Assembly (NCBI GenBank): GCA_049324115.1
Contig: JBMOMN010000028.1
Span: 23,244 to 87,243 of the forward strand
Length of the DNA: 64,000 nt
Source: UBA5796 sp040752455
GTDB taxonomy: Bacteria; Chloroflexota; Anaerolineae; Anaerolineales; Villigracilaceae
Direction of reading: 5' to 3'
The notes under the pieces were generated by a model that was not told the origin of the DNA, ran no database searches, and worked only from the letters and a program-made list of their open reading frames with translations. Positions 31,652 to 39,271 of the stretch are shown in pieces. A program made the translations under genes and the position numbers. Every line of letters begins with the position of its first letter. Within the stretch, counting starts at the first letter, position 1.

Positions 31652-32032
31652 ATGTACACACTCGCCGTCCGCCGTGACTTCATCGCCCGCCACTTCCTGA
31701 TCGGCGGCGATTGGGGACCGGAAAACCTCCCCAACTCGCACCATTACGTCCTCGAACTGCAACTCTCTGGCGAAACCCTCGACCCGCACGGCTACCTTTG
31801 CGACATCGTGGAGGTCGAAAAGCATCTCGACGAGGTTGTCAGTTATTTCAAAGAGCAGATGCTCAACGAAAAGCCCGAATTTGCCGGGCTGAACCCGTCC
31901 ATCGAACATTTTGCGCGCATCCTGGCAACTTCTCTTAGCGAACGCATCGCCGCGCCCAACCTCACCTCCCTAAAAGTTGTTTTATGGGAAAACGAGAGCG
32001 CCTGGGCTTCGTTTTGTTTGGCAGTTGGATAG
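31652..32032 (+). CDS. 6-pyruvoyl-tetrahydropterin synthase / QueD family protein
   Basis: 126 residues, standard length for the T-fold PTPS/QueD family. Zinc His ligands are in VRRDFIARHFL and NSHHYVLELQL. LDPHGYLCDIVEVEKHLDEV is the conserved segment after the first pair, and a late Glu in VLWENESA completes the pterin pocket. The usual catalytic Cys before the HH is replaced or shifted, so function may be PTPS-like or QueD-like (6-carboxytetrahydropterin from dihydroneopterin triphosphate). No other queuosine genes are nearby. Confidence 0.75.
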   Translation: MYTLAVRRDFIARHFLIGGDWGPENLPNSHHYVLELQLSGETLDPHGYLCDIVEVEKHLDEVVSYFKEQMLNEKPEFAGLNPSIEHFARILATSLSERIAAPNLTSLKVVLWENESAWASFCLAVG

Positions 32033-32156
32033 TTTGGTAGTTTCGCAGTCCGAAAGCGCAGATTGGCCTTCTCATTGCTTGTCTCTCCAAGATACCCGAC
32101 CATCGAATTATTGGACTTCCGACTATCTAACTACCCGACTACCAAACTGACAAACT
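32033..32156. repeat. TTTGGCAGT / ACTACCAAAC inverted low-complexity repeat
   Basis: GGATAGTTTGGTAGTTTCGC on the left and CTACCCGACTACCAAACTGA on the right are roughly complementary. The same word family starts the gap at 28096 (TTTGGTTTGGCAGTCGTTC). Non-coding. Confidence 0.4.
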
Positions 32157-33224
32157 ATGAAACTGGGTCTCCTGATCTACGGTTCGCTCGACACCCTCAG
32201 CGGCGGCTACCTCTACGACCGCAAACTGGTCGAGTACCTCCGTCGTCAGGGTGACACGGTCGAGGTCATCAGCCTGCCGTGGCGCAACTACGCCGCCCAC
32301 CTGGCCGACAACCTCCGCTTCCGCCTGCCGCCCGGCCTCGACCTGCTCATCCAGGACGAACTCAACCACCCCTCGCTGTTATTTGCCAACGCACAGCCGC
32401 ATCCATATCCGGTCGTCAGCCTGGTCCATCACCTGCGCTGCTCCGAACTGCGTCCACACTGGCAAAACCGGTTCTACCATCTCGTCGAAAAGCGTTACCT
32501 GGACTCGGTAGACGGGTTCATCTTCAATTCGGAAACCACCAGGAGAGTAGTAAAAAAGTTATTAGCAAGTAGAGGAGTGGAGAGCAGTAAACCCGACGTT
32601 GTGGCCTACCCGCCGACCGACCGGTTTGGAAATCCGATGACATCTGAAGAGATCGTTGCCCGCGCTCGCCAACCCGGCCCGCTTCGGATCCTGTTCCTCG
32701 GCAACCTCATCCCCCGCAAGGGACTGCACACCCTGTTGGAAGCGGTCAGCGATCAGCAGTCAGCGGTCAGCCTCGAAGTAGTCGGCTCATTGACTGCCGA
32801 TCCCGCCTACACCCGCGCCATGCAGCAAAAAGCCGCCGTCCTCGGTCTATCGTCAACCGTCCACTTCCTCGGCCCACTCGACAAAACCGCCCTCGCCGCA
32901 AAACTCAGCTCCGCCCAGGTGCTGGCGGTCCCCTCCAGTTATGAGGGATTCGGCATCGTCTATCTCGAAGGGATGGGCTTCGGCCTGCCCGCCATCGGGA
33001 CCACCGCCGGGGCCACCTCCGAGATCATCACAGACGGCGAGAACGGCTGCCTCGTCCCGCCGGATGATGCGACAATATTATCCGAGCGGCTATCCGCACT
33101 GGCAAACGACCGCGACCTGTTGGCCCGGCTCTCGCTCAACGCCCTGGCCCGCTACCGGGAACAGCCGACATGGGAGCAGACAGCCGCCAAAATTCGGGAT
33201 TTCATTGCACAATTGCTGGAGTAG
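32157..33224 (+). CDS. GT4 family glycosyltransferase
   Basis: 355 residues with the GT-B fold. The opening GLLIYGSLDTLSGGYLYDRK is the acceptor-side loop. LRILFLGNLIPRKGLHTLLEA begins the donor domain, and the EX7E motif is in PSSYEGFGIVYLEGMGFGLP. These retaining enzymes add sugars to lipids or polysaccharides. Two stretches resemble intergenic repeats: residues near RRVVKKLLASRGVESS (32540-32595, AGAGTAG family) and SDQQSAVS (32747-32775, CAGCGATCAGCAGTCAGC). Neither replaces a conserved motif. It lies upstream of the repeat-expanded methyltransferase gene. Confidence 0.85.
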   Translation: MKLGLLIYGSLDTLSGGYLYDRKLVEYLRRQGDTVEVISLPWRNYAAHLADNLRFRLPPGLDLLIQDELNHPSLLFANAQPHPYPVVSLVHHLRCSELRPHWQNRFYHLVEKRYLDSVDGFIFNSETTRRVVKKLLASRGVESSKPDVVAYPPTDRFGNPMTSEEIVARARQPGPLRILFLGNLIPRKGLHTLLEAVSDQQSAVSLEVVGSLTADPAYTRAMQQKAAVLGLSSTVHFLGPLDKTALAAKLSSAQVLAVPSSYEGFGIVYLEGMGFGLPAIGTTAGATSEIITDGENGCLVPPDDATILSERLSALANDRDLLARLSLNALARYREQPTWEQTAAKIRDFIAQLLE

Positions 33225-33270
33225 AGCCACTGCGCTCTGCTCTACTACTCTCTAATTTCTACTCTTCTCC

Positions 33271-34410
33271 ATGAATTACTCCTTCCCCCGCTACCTGCTC
33301 GCCAAACAAACCGTGGACGACCGCGCCCTCAACAAAGACGTGCTCGCCGCGCTCGAATCCAGCCTGCCCAAAAAGTCATTGTCCGTTATCGAAGTCGGCG
33401 CGGGCATCGGGACCATGCTTACCCGCCTGCTGCGGTGGGGCATCCTGCCCGACTCCGTTGACTACACCCTGATCGACTCCAGTCCCGAAAACATCGCCTT
33501 CGCCCAAACCTGGCTGCCCCAATGGGCCAGGGAACACGGCTGCCAGGTTGACCAGCCCTCCGCTTCCAGCATCCGTTTCTCCGCTTCTCAATCCGCTGCC
33601 CCATCCGCTGCCCCATCCGCTGCCATCCGCTTCTCCGCTTCCCAATCCGTTGCCAAATCCGCTGCCCCGTCCGCTGCCATCCGTTTCTCCGCTTCCCAAT
33701 CCGTTGCCAAATCCGCTGCCCCATCCGCTTCCAGCATCCGCTTCTCCGCTTCCCAATCCGTTGCCAAATCCGCTGCCATCCGTTTCTCCGCTTCTCAATC
33801 CGTTGCCAAATCCGTTGCCAAATCCGTTGCCAAATCCGTTGCCAAATCCGCTGCCCCATCCGTTACCATCCACCTTATCCACGCCGACCTCTTCGACTAC
33901 ATCCGCTCGGCCCCCGCGCCCGCCGACTTGCTCATCGCCCACGCCTTCCTCGACCTGCTGCCCCTGCCCGACAGCCTGCCCGGACTGCTCTCGCTGACGA
34001 AAGACCTCGCCTGGCTGACCCTCAACTTCGACGGCGTGACGACCTTCGAACCCGCCCTGGACCCGGAGCTGGATTCCGCCATTGAGGCCGCCTACCACCG
34101 GACGATGGATTCCCGTCCCGGCGGCGGGGACAGCCGTTCGGGCCGGCATCTGTTCGGGGTTCTGGAGCAGGCCGGGGTCCAGATCGTTTCCGCCGGGGCC
34201 TCGGATTGGGTCGTGTATCCGGTCGAGGGTCAGTACCCCGCCGACGAGGCCTACTTCCTCCAATTCATCCTGCATTTTTTCGAGGAGTCGCTCGGCCACC
34301 TGCCGGAGTTGCCCGCCTGGCTCGAAAAACGCCGGAGACAGGTCGAGCGAGGCGAATTAACCTACATCGCCCACCAGATCGACTTCCTCGCCAGGGTAAA
34401 ACCGGGATAG
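33271..34410 (+). CDS. SAM-dependent methyltransferase with a repeat-expanded insertion
   Basis: 379 residues. The N-terminal Rossmann half has SVIEVGAGIGTMLTRLL (motif I) and YTLIDSSPENIAFAQTW. About 105 residues (roughly 95-200; bases 33553-33868) are then built from IRFSASQSVAKSAAPSAA-like repeats encoded by ATCCGyTGCC words. After that the fold resumes with LLIAHAFLDLLPLPDSLP and a C-terminal half. A close uninterrupted homolog would be about 275 residues. The insertion stays in frame over five long units and many 12-bp words. The gene therefore appears functional despite the expansion, with the insert probably forming an exposed Ser/Ala loop. Substrate unknown. Confidence 0.75.
   Translation: MNYSFPRYLLAKQTVDDRALNKDVLAALESSLPKKSLSVIEVGAGIGTMLTRLLRWGILPDSVDYTLIDSSPENIAFAQTWLPQWAREHGCQVDQPSASSIRFSASQSAAPSAAPSAAIRFSASQSVAKSAAPSAAIRFSASQSVAKSAAPSASSIRFSASQSVAKSAAIRFSASQSVAKSVAKSVAKSVAKSAAPSVTIHLIHADLFDYIRSAPAPADLLIAHAFLDLLPLPDSLPGLLSLTKDLAWLTLNFDGVTTFEPALDPELDSAIEAAYHRTMDSRPGGGDSRSGRHLFGVLEQAGVQIVSAGASDWVVYPVEGQYPADEAYFLQFILHFFEESLGHLPELPAWLEKRRRQVERGELTYIAHQIDFLARVKPG
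33553..33868 (+). repeat. In-frame 12-bp and ~54-bp repeat expansion inside the methyltransferase gene
   Basis: Words such as CCAAATCCGTTG and CCCATCCGCTG repeat every 12 bases. A larger unit starting GCCATCCGTTTCTCCGCTTC recurs five times. The final part has four consecutive CCAAATCCGTTG words. All lengths keep the reading frame. Confidence 0.85.
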
Positions 34411-34441
34411 AATCGAGACGTAGAGAAGGTACGGAGCAAAA

Positions 34442-35050
34442 ATGGTCTATACCTACGAAATTGACGGCATCCCGCTGCAAACCGGCGACATCATCTGCAC
34501 CATGAACGGCAAACCAGACATCCTGCCGGGCGAGTTCTGGCGGCTGATTGGGCGGCTCGTCCCCGGCGACGTGGACCACGTGGCGATCTACCTCGGCCCC
34601 GGCGGCCGCTGCGTGGAATCGGGGTCGCGCGGCGTGATCACCTTCGAGGTCCACAACGAAACCTGGGACACCGAGTTCATGGCCCGCGAGCGCGGCCTGC
34701 TCTTCGACACGTTCTACGGGGTGGCCTATCCGCTGGCCGGGCGGGAACTCTCGGATGATGATGAATTCCATACGCGCCAGAAGGTGGCCGAATTTTGCCT
34801 GGAACAATTGGGCAAATCCTATAACCTGAACTTCCTGAACGCCGAGACCGACGAAGCCTTTTATTGCAGCCAGTTGGCCTACAAAGCCTACGAGCAGGTC
34901 GGCATCAACCTGAACACCGGCTTGGCGATGGAATCCCTGCCGGGGACGAACTACATCGTCTATCCGCAGGAGATCTGGGATGGATGCGTGCGCAGGGCGG
35001 CTTCTGTGACCAGCCATCTGTTGTCAGCGGTCGGTGAAGCAGCGGTATAA
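34442..35050 (+). CDS. YiiX/YebB-like permuted NlpC/P60 (papain-like) hydrolase
   Basis: 202 residues. The permuted papain-like order is visible: His in GDVDHVAIYLGPGGRCVESG, then the Cys in EAFYCSQLAYKAYEQVG. YiiX/YaeF-family proteins are thought to cleave amide or thioester bonds in lipids or peptides. No signal peptide is present. ATG at 34442; a TAGAAT box lies at 34407-34412. The last codons overlap the promoter of the next gene (TATAAT at 35046). Confidence 0.7.
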   Translation: MVYTYEIDGIPLQTGDIICTMNGKPDILPGEFWRLIGRLVPGDVDHVAIYLGPGGRCVESGSRGVITFEVHNETWDTEFMARERGLLFDTFYGVAYPLAGRELSDDDEFHTRQKVAEFCLEQLGKSYNLNFLNAETDEAFYCSQLAYKAYEQVGINLNTGLAMESLPGTNYIVYPQEIWDGCVRRAASVTSHLLSAVGEAAV

Positions 35051-35051
35051 T
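35046..35051 (+). promoter_or_regulatory. TATAAT -10 box, leaderless-type promoter for the DUF6883 gene
   Basis: TATAAT ends 6 bases before the GTG at 35058. The box overlaps the stop codon of the preceding hydrolase gene. Confidence 0.5.
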
Positions 35052-35057
35052 TTCGTT

Positions 35058-35393
35058 GTGGAACTTCCCAACAAATTCAAAGCCTACGTTCCAGGGAATA
35101 AGATCTTGGAATATTTGCTTTCCGAAACCCATTCTGTTGGGAAATCCAAAGCCAGATTTTTCCGTGCGCTTGGATATGACAATCGTGAAGCAGGTCGGTT
35201 GGAAGAAGAATTCGTAAAGATCGCACAAACAAACGATGTCAAGAAATCAGTAAGCACGCTTCACGGTACCAAATATGTTATTGATGGGGAGCTTGAATCG
35301 CCAAAAGGTGTTATTATTCGGATAAGAACAATCTGGATTATTGAAACCGGCGAGGACCGCCCGAGGTTTGTTACTGCTTATCCACCAGATTAA
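35058..35393 (+). CDS. DUF6883-type small protein
   Basis: 111 residues, GTG start. VELPNKFKAYVPGNKILEYL, HSVGKSKARFFRALGYD and the C-terminal RTIWIIETGEDRPRFVTAYP fit the DUF6883 family. These are small proteins that usually lie beside DUF4926 genes and are thought to belong to toxin-antitoxin or polymorphic-toxin loci; no activity is established. The TATAAT just before the GTG suggests a leaderless transcript, and base composition is more AT-rich than the flanks. Confidence 0.65.
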   Translation: MELPNKFKAYVPGNKILEYLLSETHSVGKSKARFFRALGYDNREAGRLEEEFVKIAQTNDVKKSVSTLHGTKYVIDGELESPKGVIIRIRTIWIIETGEDRPRFVTAYPPD

Positions 35394-35409
35394 GAACCGG
35401 AGCAAGAAA

Positions 35410-35643
35410 ATGATTCGCGAACTGGATACAATCGTCTTATCACATGACTTGAACGAATTTGGCCTTAAACGCGGCGATGTGGGAGCAGTCGTTCATTGCT
35501 ATGCGGGTGGAAAGGCTTTCGAGGTGGAATTTGTCACTGGCGAGGGAAACACAATTGCAGTTGTCACCTTGAATAGAGCCGATATTCGCACCATGCAGCG
35601 TGAGGAAATCTTGCACGTCCGCACATATGCAGCGACGGCATGA
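35410..35643 (+). CDS. DUF4926-type small protein
   Basis: 77 residues. It opens IRELDTIVLSHDLNEFGLKR and continues with KRGDVGAVVHCYAGGKAFEV EF-type strands, the SH3-like DUF4926 pattern. It normally partners DUF6883 proteins, here 16 bases upstream. Function unknown; an immunity or antitoxin role is an inference from context. ATG at 35410 follows a GGAGCAAGAAA ribosome site; earlier in-frame starts lie within the preceding gene. Confidence 0.65.
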   Translation: MIRELDTIVLSHDLNEFGLKRGDVGAVVHCYAGGKAFEVEFVTGEGNTIAVVTLNRADIRTMQREEILHVRTYAATA

Positions 35644-35664
35644 TTCAGGATAAGGAGTTGTAGC

Positions 35665-35943
35665 ATGGAGATGTTTGTCTTTACTGGCATAGTCTGGAAA
35701 GAAGGCGGCGAATTCAGCGCGCTCTGCCCGGAACTTGATGTGGCGTCACAAGGAAAGACTATCAACGAAGCGCGCGATAACCTGCTCGAGGCGGCTGCTC
35801 TCCACCTCGAAGGTTCCTTCGAAGATGGGCTTCCCTATATGCGGCCTGTTCCTCCATCTGAAGACCCGCGCAATTCACTCCCAGCGGAAACTTTGAAAAT
35901 ATTCAAATTCAAGGTGGATGTAGCGATCAAAGCCTATGCCTAA
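35665..35943 (+). CDS. hicB: HicB-family antitoxin
   Basis: 92 residues with the HicB partial RNase-H-like fold: FTGIVWKEGGEFSALCPELD and the following SQGKTINEARDNLLEAAALH. HicB sequesters the HicA ribonuclease. The usual C-terminal DNA-binding domain is short or absent. It overlaps hicA by eight bases, with the antitoxin first. It sits 21 bases after the DUF4926 gene, and AAGGAG precedes the ATG. Confidence 0.85.
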   Translation: MEMFVFTGIVWKEGGEFSALCPELDVASQGKTINEARDNLLEAAALHLEGSFEDGLPYMRPVPPSEDPRNSLPAETLKIFKFKVDVAIKAYA

Positions 35944-36157
35944 ATTGCCGGTACTCAAACCGCGGCAGGTTATCGCTGCGCTCGAAAAAGCTGGGTTTCG
36001 ACGTGTCAGGCAAAAAGGCAGTCACATCCAATTCAAAAGGGGAAATCTACTTGTAACCGTCCCCAATCATCCCGGTGATCTGAATCCACAAGTTTTGCGA
36101 TCCATACTTCGACAGGCGCAACTCTCTTCGGAAGAACTCGAAGCTCTACTCAAGTAA
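35936..36157 (+). CDS. hicA: HicA-family mRNA interferase toxin
   Basis: 73 residues, full length. The dsRBD-like fold has VIAALEKAGFRRVRQKGSHI, where the catalytic His is in KGSH, followed by QFKRGNLLVTVPNHPGDLNP. HicA cleaves mRNAs independently of codons when not bound by HicB. It overlaps hicB and ends at a strong terminator. Confidence 0.88.
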   Translation: MPKLPVLKPRQVIAALEKAGFRRVRQKGSHIQFKRGNLLVTVPNHPGDLNPQVLRSILRQAQLSSEELEALLK

Positions 36158-36168
36158 ATTACTTCCCC

Positions 36169-36195
36169 AGCGGCGGCTAACCCCCGCCGCTTTTT
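36169..36195 (+). terminator. Rho-independent terminator after hicBA
   Basis: AGCGGCGG / CCGCCGCT stem with a 7-base loop, then TTTTT. It closes the DUF6883-DUF4926-hicBA block. Confidence 0.8.
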
Positions 36196-36206
36196 CATTC
36201 CCCCGG

Positions 36207-36212
36207 TATAAT
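36207..36212 (+). promoter_or_regulatory. TATAAT -10 box, leaderless-type promoter for the epimerase
   Basis: TATAAT ends 7 bases before the ATG at 36220. There is no room for a ribosome-binding leader. Confidence 0.5.
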
Positions 36213-36219
36213 TCGATTC

Positions 36220-37143
36220 ATGAACTTCCTCATCACCGGCGCGGCCGGTTTCCTCGGTTCGTCGCTTGCCAACCACCTCGCCCGCGAGGGACACCAGGTG
36301 CGCGGGCTGGACGACCTGTCTGCGGGCAATCCTCAATCGCTCGCGCCGGATGTCCACTTCACGCGCGGGGATGTCAACGACCGGCCCAAATTGTGGACCC
36401 TGCTCCAGGACGTGGACGTGGTCTACCACCTGGCGGCGCGGGTCTCGGTCCCGGAATCGGTGCTCTACCCGCGTGAGTACAATGCCGTCAACGTGGGCGG
36501 GACCGTCAGCCTGATGGAGGCCATGCGGGATGTCGGCGTCCGGCGCGTGGTCCTGGCCTCGTCCGGCGCGGTCTACGGGGACCTGGGCGAGCAGCCGATC
36601 AAAGAGATCGCCCACCCCGACCCGCGCTCGCCTTACGCGGTCTCCAAACTGGCGGCGGAGTATTACGTCAAAACCATTGGCGGCCTGTGGGGCATGGAAA
36701 CGGTCGCCCTGCGCATCTTCAACGCCTACGGTCCCGGCCAGAACCTGCCCCCCTCCCACCCGCCGGTCGTGCCGCACTTCCTGCGCCAGGCCCAGCGCGG
36801 CGGGACGCTCGTCGTCCACGCCGATGGCAACCAGACGAGAGACTACGTCTACGTGGACGACGTGGTCAGCGGGTTGGTCGCGGCCGCCACCGCCCCGGGC
36901 GTGGACGGGATGGTGATCAACATCGGCTCGGGGACGGAGACCAGCATCCATGAACTGGTCGAAATCGTGATCGGCATCACCGGCGGTAAGGCTGAGGTGA
37001 TCTACAACCAGCGCACCTCCGGCGGCGTCTCGCGCATGTGCGCCGACCTGGTACTGGCCTCCCAGAAATTGAATTACAAATCCTCCATCCCGCTGGAGCA
37101 AGGGCTGAGGCTAACGCTGCAACGGGATACGAGGTTTAAGTGA
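36220..37143 (+). CDS. NAD-dependent epimerase/dehydratase (extended SDR)
   Basis: 307 residues. The dinucleotide motif is ITGAAGFLGSSLANHLAREG and the catalytic YxxxK is SPYAVSKLAAEYY, with the Ser/Thr of the triad in ASSGAVYGD. This matches UDP-glucose 4-epimerase-like enzymes that remodel nucleotide sugars for surface glycans. The substrate is not decidable. A 65-bp palindromic repeat begins 10 bases after the stop. Confidence 0.88.
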   Translation: MNFLITGAAGFLGSSLANHLAREGHQVRGLDDLSAGNPQSLAPDVHFTRGDVNDRPKLWTLLQDVDVVYHLAARVSVPESVLYPREYNAVNVGGTVSLMEAMRDVGVRRVVLASSGAVYGDLGEQPIKEIAHPDPRSPYAVSKLAAEYYVKTIGGLWGMETVALRIFNAYGPGQNLPPSHPPVVPHFLRQAQRGGTLVVHADGNQTRDYVYVDDVVSGLVAAATAPGVDGMVINIGSGTETSIHELVEIVIGITGGKAEVIYNQRTSGGVSRMCADLVLASQKLNYKSSIPLEQGLRLTLQRDTRFK

Positions 37144-37152
37144 TTCGCCAGC

Positions 37153-37217
37153 AGACTTCGGAAGTCTTTTTCGGACTCTTCGGAACATGGAGTCGTCCCA
37201 GGAGACTTCCGAAGTCT
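37153..37217. repeat. 65-bp dispersed inverted repeat, copy 2
   Basis: Same length and same end palindromes (AGACTTCGGAAGTCT / AGACTTCCGAAGTCT) as the copy at 2701-2765, in the same orientation. An ATG inside it at 37187 opens a spurious N-terminal extension of the DNA glycosylase frame. Confidence 0.6.
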
Positions 37218-37225
37218 ATTTTCCC

Positions 37226-37810
37226 GTGCGCACTGTGAACTCCGTGGTGAATCCCCTCCCAATCAACTTCTACACCCGCCCCACTTTAACCGTCGCCCGC
37301 GAACTGCTCGGGGCGCGGCTGGTGCGCATCCTGGATGGAGTCCGGGTGGCGGGGATGATCGTCGAAACGGAAGCCTATGTGGGGGAGTCCGATCTCGGCT
37401 GCCACGCCAAAGCCGGGAAAACGCCGCGCACGGCGGTCATGTACGGGCGGGCGGGAATCGCCTACGTCTACTTCACCTACGGGATGCACTGGCTGTTGAA
37501 CGCCGTCACCGAAGCAGAGGGATTCCCGGCCGCGGTGTTGATCCGGGGCATCGCGCCGGTCGAGGGCCTGGAACTGATGTCTGCGCGGCGGAACGGACGC
37601 GGCTTCGACGGCCCGGCCAAGGTCACGCAGGCGATGGGCATCGGCCGGGACGAGAACGGGCTGGATTTGACGGAGACCGGCCGGGGGCTGTGGATCGAGC
37701 CGGGCGAAGCAATCCCGGATGATAGCGTGACGATTGGCCCCAGAGTGGGTTTAAATAGTGTGCCCGAACCGTGGAAGAGCATCCCCTGGCGGTTCAGGGT
37801 TAGAGAATAG
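37226..37810 (+). CDS. DNA-3-methyladenine glycosylase (AAG/MPG family)
   Basis: About 194 residues. LPINFYTRPTLTVARELLGA, the catalytic Glu in GMIVETEAYVGESD, and YVYFTYGMHWLLNAV are diagnostic of the AAG/MPG family, which removes alkylated purines from DNA. PAKVTQAMGI near the C terminus is also conserved. The start is uncertain: an ATG at 37187 lies inside the palindromic repeat, so a GTG at 37226, 37235, 37244 or 37247 is more plausible. The epimerase is upstream and fabI downstream, with a CTCTACTCTC-type repeat between. Confidence 0.85.
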   Translation: MRTVNSVVNPLPINFYTRPTLTVARELLGARLVRILDGVRVAGMIVETEAYVGESDLGCHAKAGKTPRTAVMYGRAGIAYVYFTYGMHWLLNAVTEAEGFPAAVLIRGIAPVEGLELMSARRNGRGFDGPAKVTQAMGIGRDENGLDLTETGRGLWIEPGEAIPDDSVTIGPRVGLNSVPEPWKSIPWRFRVRE

Positions 37811-37866
37811 AGAACAGATAATTAGAGAAAAGTGACTGTTCTCCGCTCTCTTATCTCTACTCTCTT
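37806..37866. repeat. AGAGTAG / CTCTACTCTC low-complexity inverted repeat
   Basis: TAGAGAATAGAGAACAGATA on the left and CTCTTATCTCTACTCTCT on the right can pair. Same family as 25310-25380. It lies directly before the GGAGG ribosome site of fabI. Confidence 0.5.
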
Positions 37867-37879
37867 GTTTGGAGGAAAC

Positions 37880-38662
37880 ATGGGTCTTTTATCTGGTAAA
37901 ACGGCTTTGATCTTTGGGCTGGCCAATGACCGCTCGATTGCCTGGGGCATTGCCAAAGCCATGCACGAACACGGCGCGGCGATCGGCATCAGTTACGCCG
38001 GCGAAGCCCTGGAACGGCGCGCCCGCCCGCTGGCCGAATCGCTCGGTTGTACTTTTATCGAACCTTGCGACGTGGCCGACGACAAGGCCATAGACGCCAT
38101 CGCCCACAAAGCCGCCGAATCTTTCGGCGAGATAGATATTCTGGTTCATTCGATTGCTTTCGCCAACCGGGACGAGTTGACCGGTCCTTACTACCGCACC
38201 AGCCGGGCGGGGTTCCACACCGCCATGGACGTGAGCGTCTACTCGTTCGTGGCGCTGGCCTGGGCCTTCCAGCCGTTCATCCGCAAGGGCGGGGCGATGA
38301 TGGCCATGACCTATTACGGTGCGGAAAAGGTCGTGCCGCACTACAACGTCATGGGCGTAGCCAAAGCCGCCCTGGAAGCCTCGACCCGTTACCTGGCTTA
38401 CGATTTCGGCCAGCAGGGAGTACGGGTCAACGCCATCTCTGCCGGGCCGATCCGCACCCTGGCTGCGGCCGGCGTGGGCGGGTTCAAGTCCATGTACAAG
38501 GCCTTCGCCGACATGGCTCCCCTGCGCGAGAACGTCACGATTGACGATGTGGGCAATGCCGCCGTGTTCCTTTGCTCCGACCTGGCCTCCCGCATCACCG
38601 GCGAAGTGCTCTACGTCGACTCCGGCTACAACATCGTCGGCGTGCCGGAACCGGAGGGGTAA
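37880..38662 (+). CDS. fabI: Enoyl-[acyl-carrier-protein] reductase FabI
   Basis: 260 residues, standard for FabI. The NAD motif is GLANDRSIAWGIAKAMHEHG. The catalytic Tyr/Lys pair is in TYYGAEKVVPHYNVMGVAKA (Y-x6-K), and VRVNAISAGPIRTLAAAGV is typical. It carries out the last NADH-dependent reduction in each fatty-acid elongation round. ATG at 37880 follows a strong GGAGG. It ends before a 93-bp palindromic element and a terminator. Confidence 0.95.
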   Translation: MGLLSGKTALIFGLANDRSIAWGIAKAMHEHGAAIGISYAGEALERRARPLAESLGCTFIEPCDVADDKAIDAIAHKAAESFGEIDILVHSIAFANRDELTGPYYRTSRAGFHTAMDVSVYSFVALAWAFQPFIRKGGAMMAMTYYGAEKVVPHYNVMGVAKAALEASTRYLAYDFGQQGVRVNAISAGPIRTLAAAGVGGFKSMYKAFADMAPLRENVTIDDVGNAAVFLCSDLASRITGEVLYVDSGYNIVGVPEPEG

Positions 38663-38675
38663 ATTCTCGACAGCA

Positions 38676-38768
38676 GAGTGCGTCGCACCTTTCTCAACGG
38701 ACCTTCATCTAGCGAAAAACACCCCCGTTAAACGGATTTAACCCAAAAGTGAGGTGCGACGCACCCTC
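38676..38768. repeat. 93-bp dispersed inverted repeat, copy 1 (GTGCGTCGCACC type)
   Basis: Ends GAGTGCGTCGCACCT and AGGTGCGACGCACCCTC are mutual reverse complements over most of their length. A second copy at 60430-60522 has the same 93-bp length and matches this one best in the opposite orientation, sharing CGTTAAACGG and AGAAAGG-type internal words. Confidence 0.6.
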
Positions 38769-38770
38769 CC

Positions 38771-38800
38771 AGGCGCTGACGATTGAAGTCAGCGCCTTTT
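38771..38800 (+). terminator. Rho-independent terminator after fabI
   Basis: AGGCGCTGAC / GTCAGCGCCT stem, 7-base loop, then a T run. Confidence 0.8.
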
Positions 38801-38811
38801 CCTTTATACGG

Positions 38812-38817
38812 TAAAAT
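38812..38817 (+). promoter_or_regulatory. TAAAAT -10 box, leaderless-type promoter for the bactofilin-led operon
   Basis: TAAAAT ends 6 bases before the ATG at 38824. It is the only promoter-like site seen ahead of the nine closely packed genes up to 46103. Confidence 0.45.
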
Positions 38818-38823
38818 TACCCC

Positions 38824-39270
38824 ATGTTCAAACGAAACACAACCCCAACCGCCCAACCCGCTGCCGCCGTCCAGAGCGTCGAGCGGATCACCTCCGTGCT
38901 GGGACCGGGCGTGGTCTGGCAGGGCAACATCACCGGTTCCGGCGGCGTGCGCATCGAGGGCGCGTTCGAGGGCAAGATCGCCCTGAAAGGCATCCTGGTC
39001 GTCGGGGAGAGCGGACGCGTCACCTGCGAGAACATCCGCGCCAGCACGGTCGTCGTGGCCGGGGCGGTGCGCGGCAACATCACCACCCAAAAGCTGGAGA
39101 TCCGGGCGACGGGTCGGGTCTGGGGCGACGTGATCACCACCTCCTTCGTGACCGAAGACGGCGCGTTCCTGCGCGGCCAGATCCGCATGGAAGACGAAGT
39201 CAAACTCGACCTGGAAGAGGGCGCGCCGTTGGCGGCCGCACCCATGCCCGAAGAGTCCTCCGCTGCCTGA
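38824..39270 (+). CDS. Bactofilin (polymer-forming cytoskeletal protein)
   Basis: 148 residues. The central ~95 residues form the right-handed beta-helix of the DUF583/bactofilin family, with repeated strands such as GNITGSGGVRIEGAFEGKIA and VAGAVRGNITTQKLEIRAT. Short disordered tails flank it, as usual. Bactofilins polymerise without nucleotide and scaffold cell shape or envelope enzymes. One base separates it from the ProRS-like gene. Confidence 0.88.
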   Translation: MFKRNTTPTAQPAAAVQSVERITSVLGPGVVWQGNITGSGGVRIEGAFEGKIALKGILVVGESGRVTCENIRASTVVVAGAVRGNITTQKLEIRATGRVWGDVITTSFVTEDGAFLRGQIRMEDEVKLDLEEGAPLAAAPMPEESSAA

Positions 39271-39271
39271 C

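Noticed and set aside
37187..37225. ATG at 37187 as start of the DNA glycosylase
   Set aside because: It lies within the 65-bp dispersed repeat; the family's conserved sequence begins only after about 37250.
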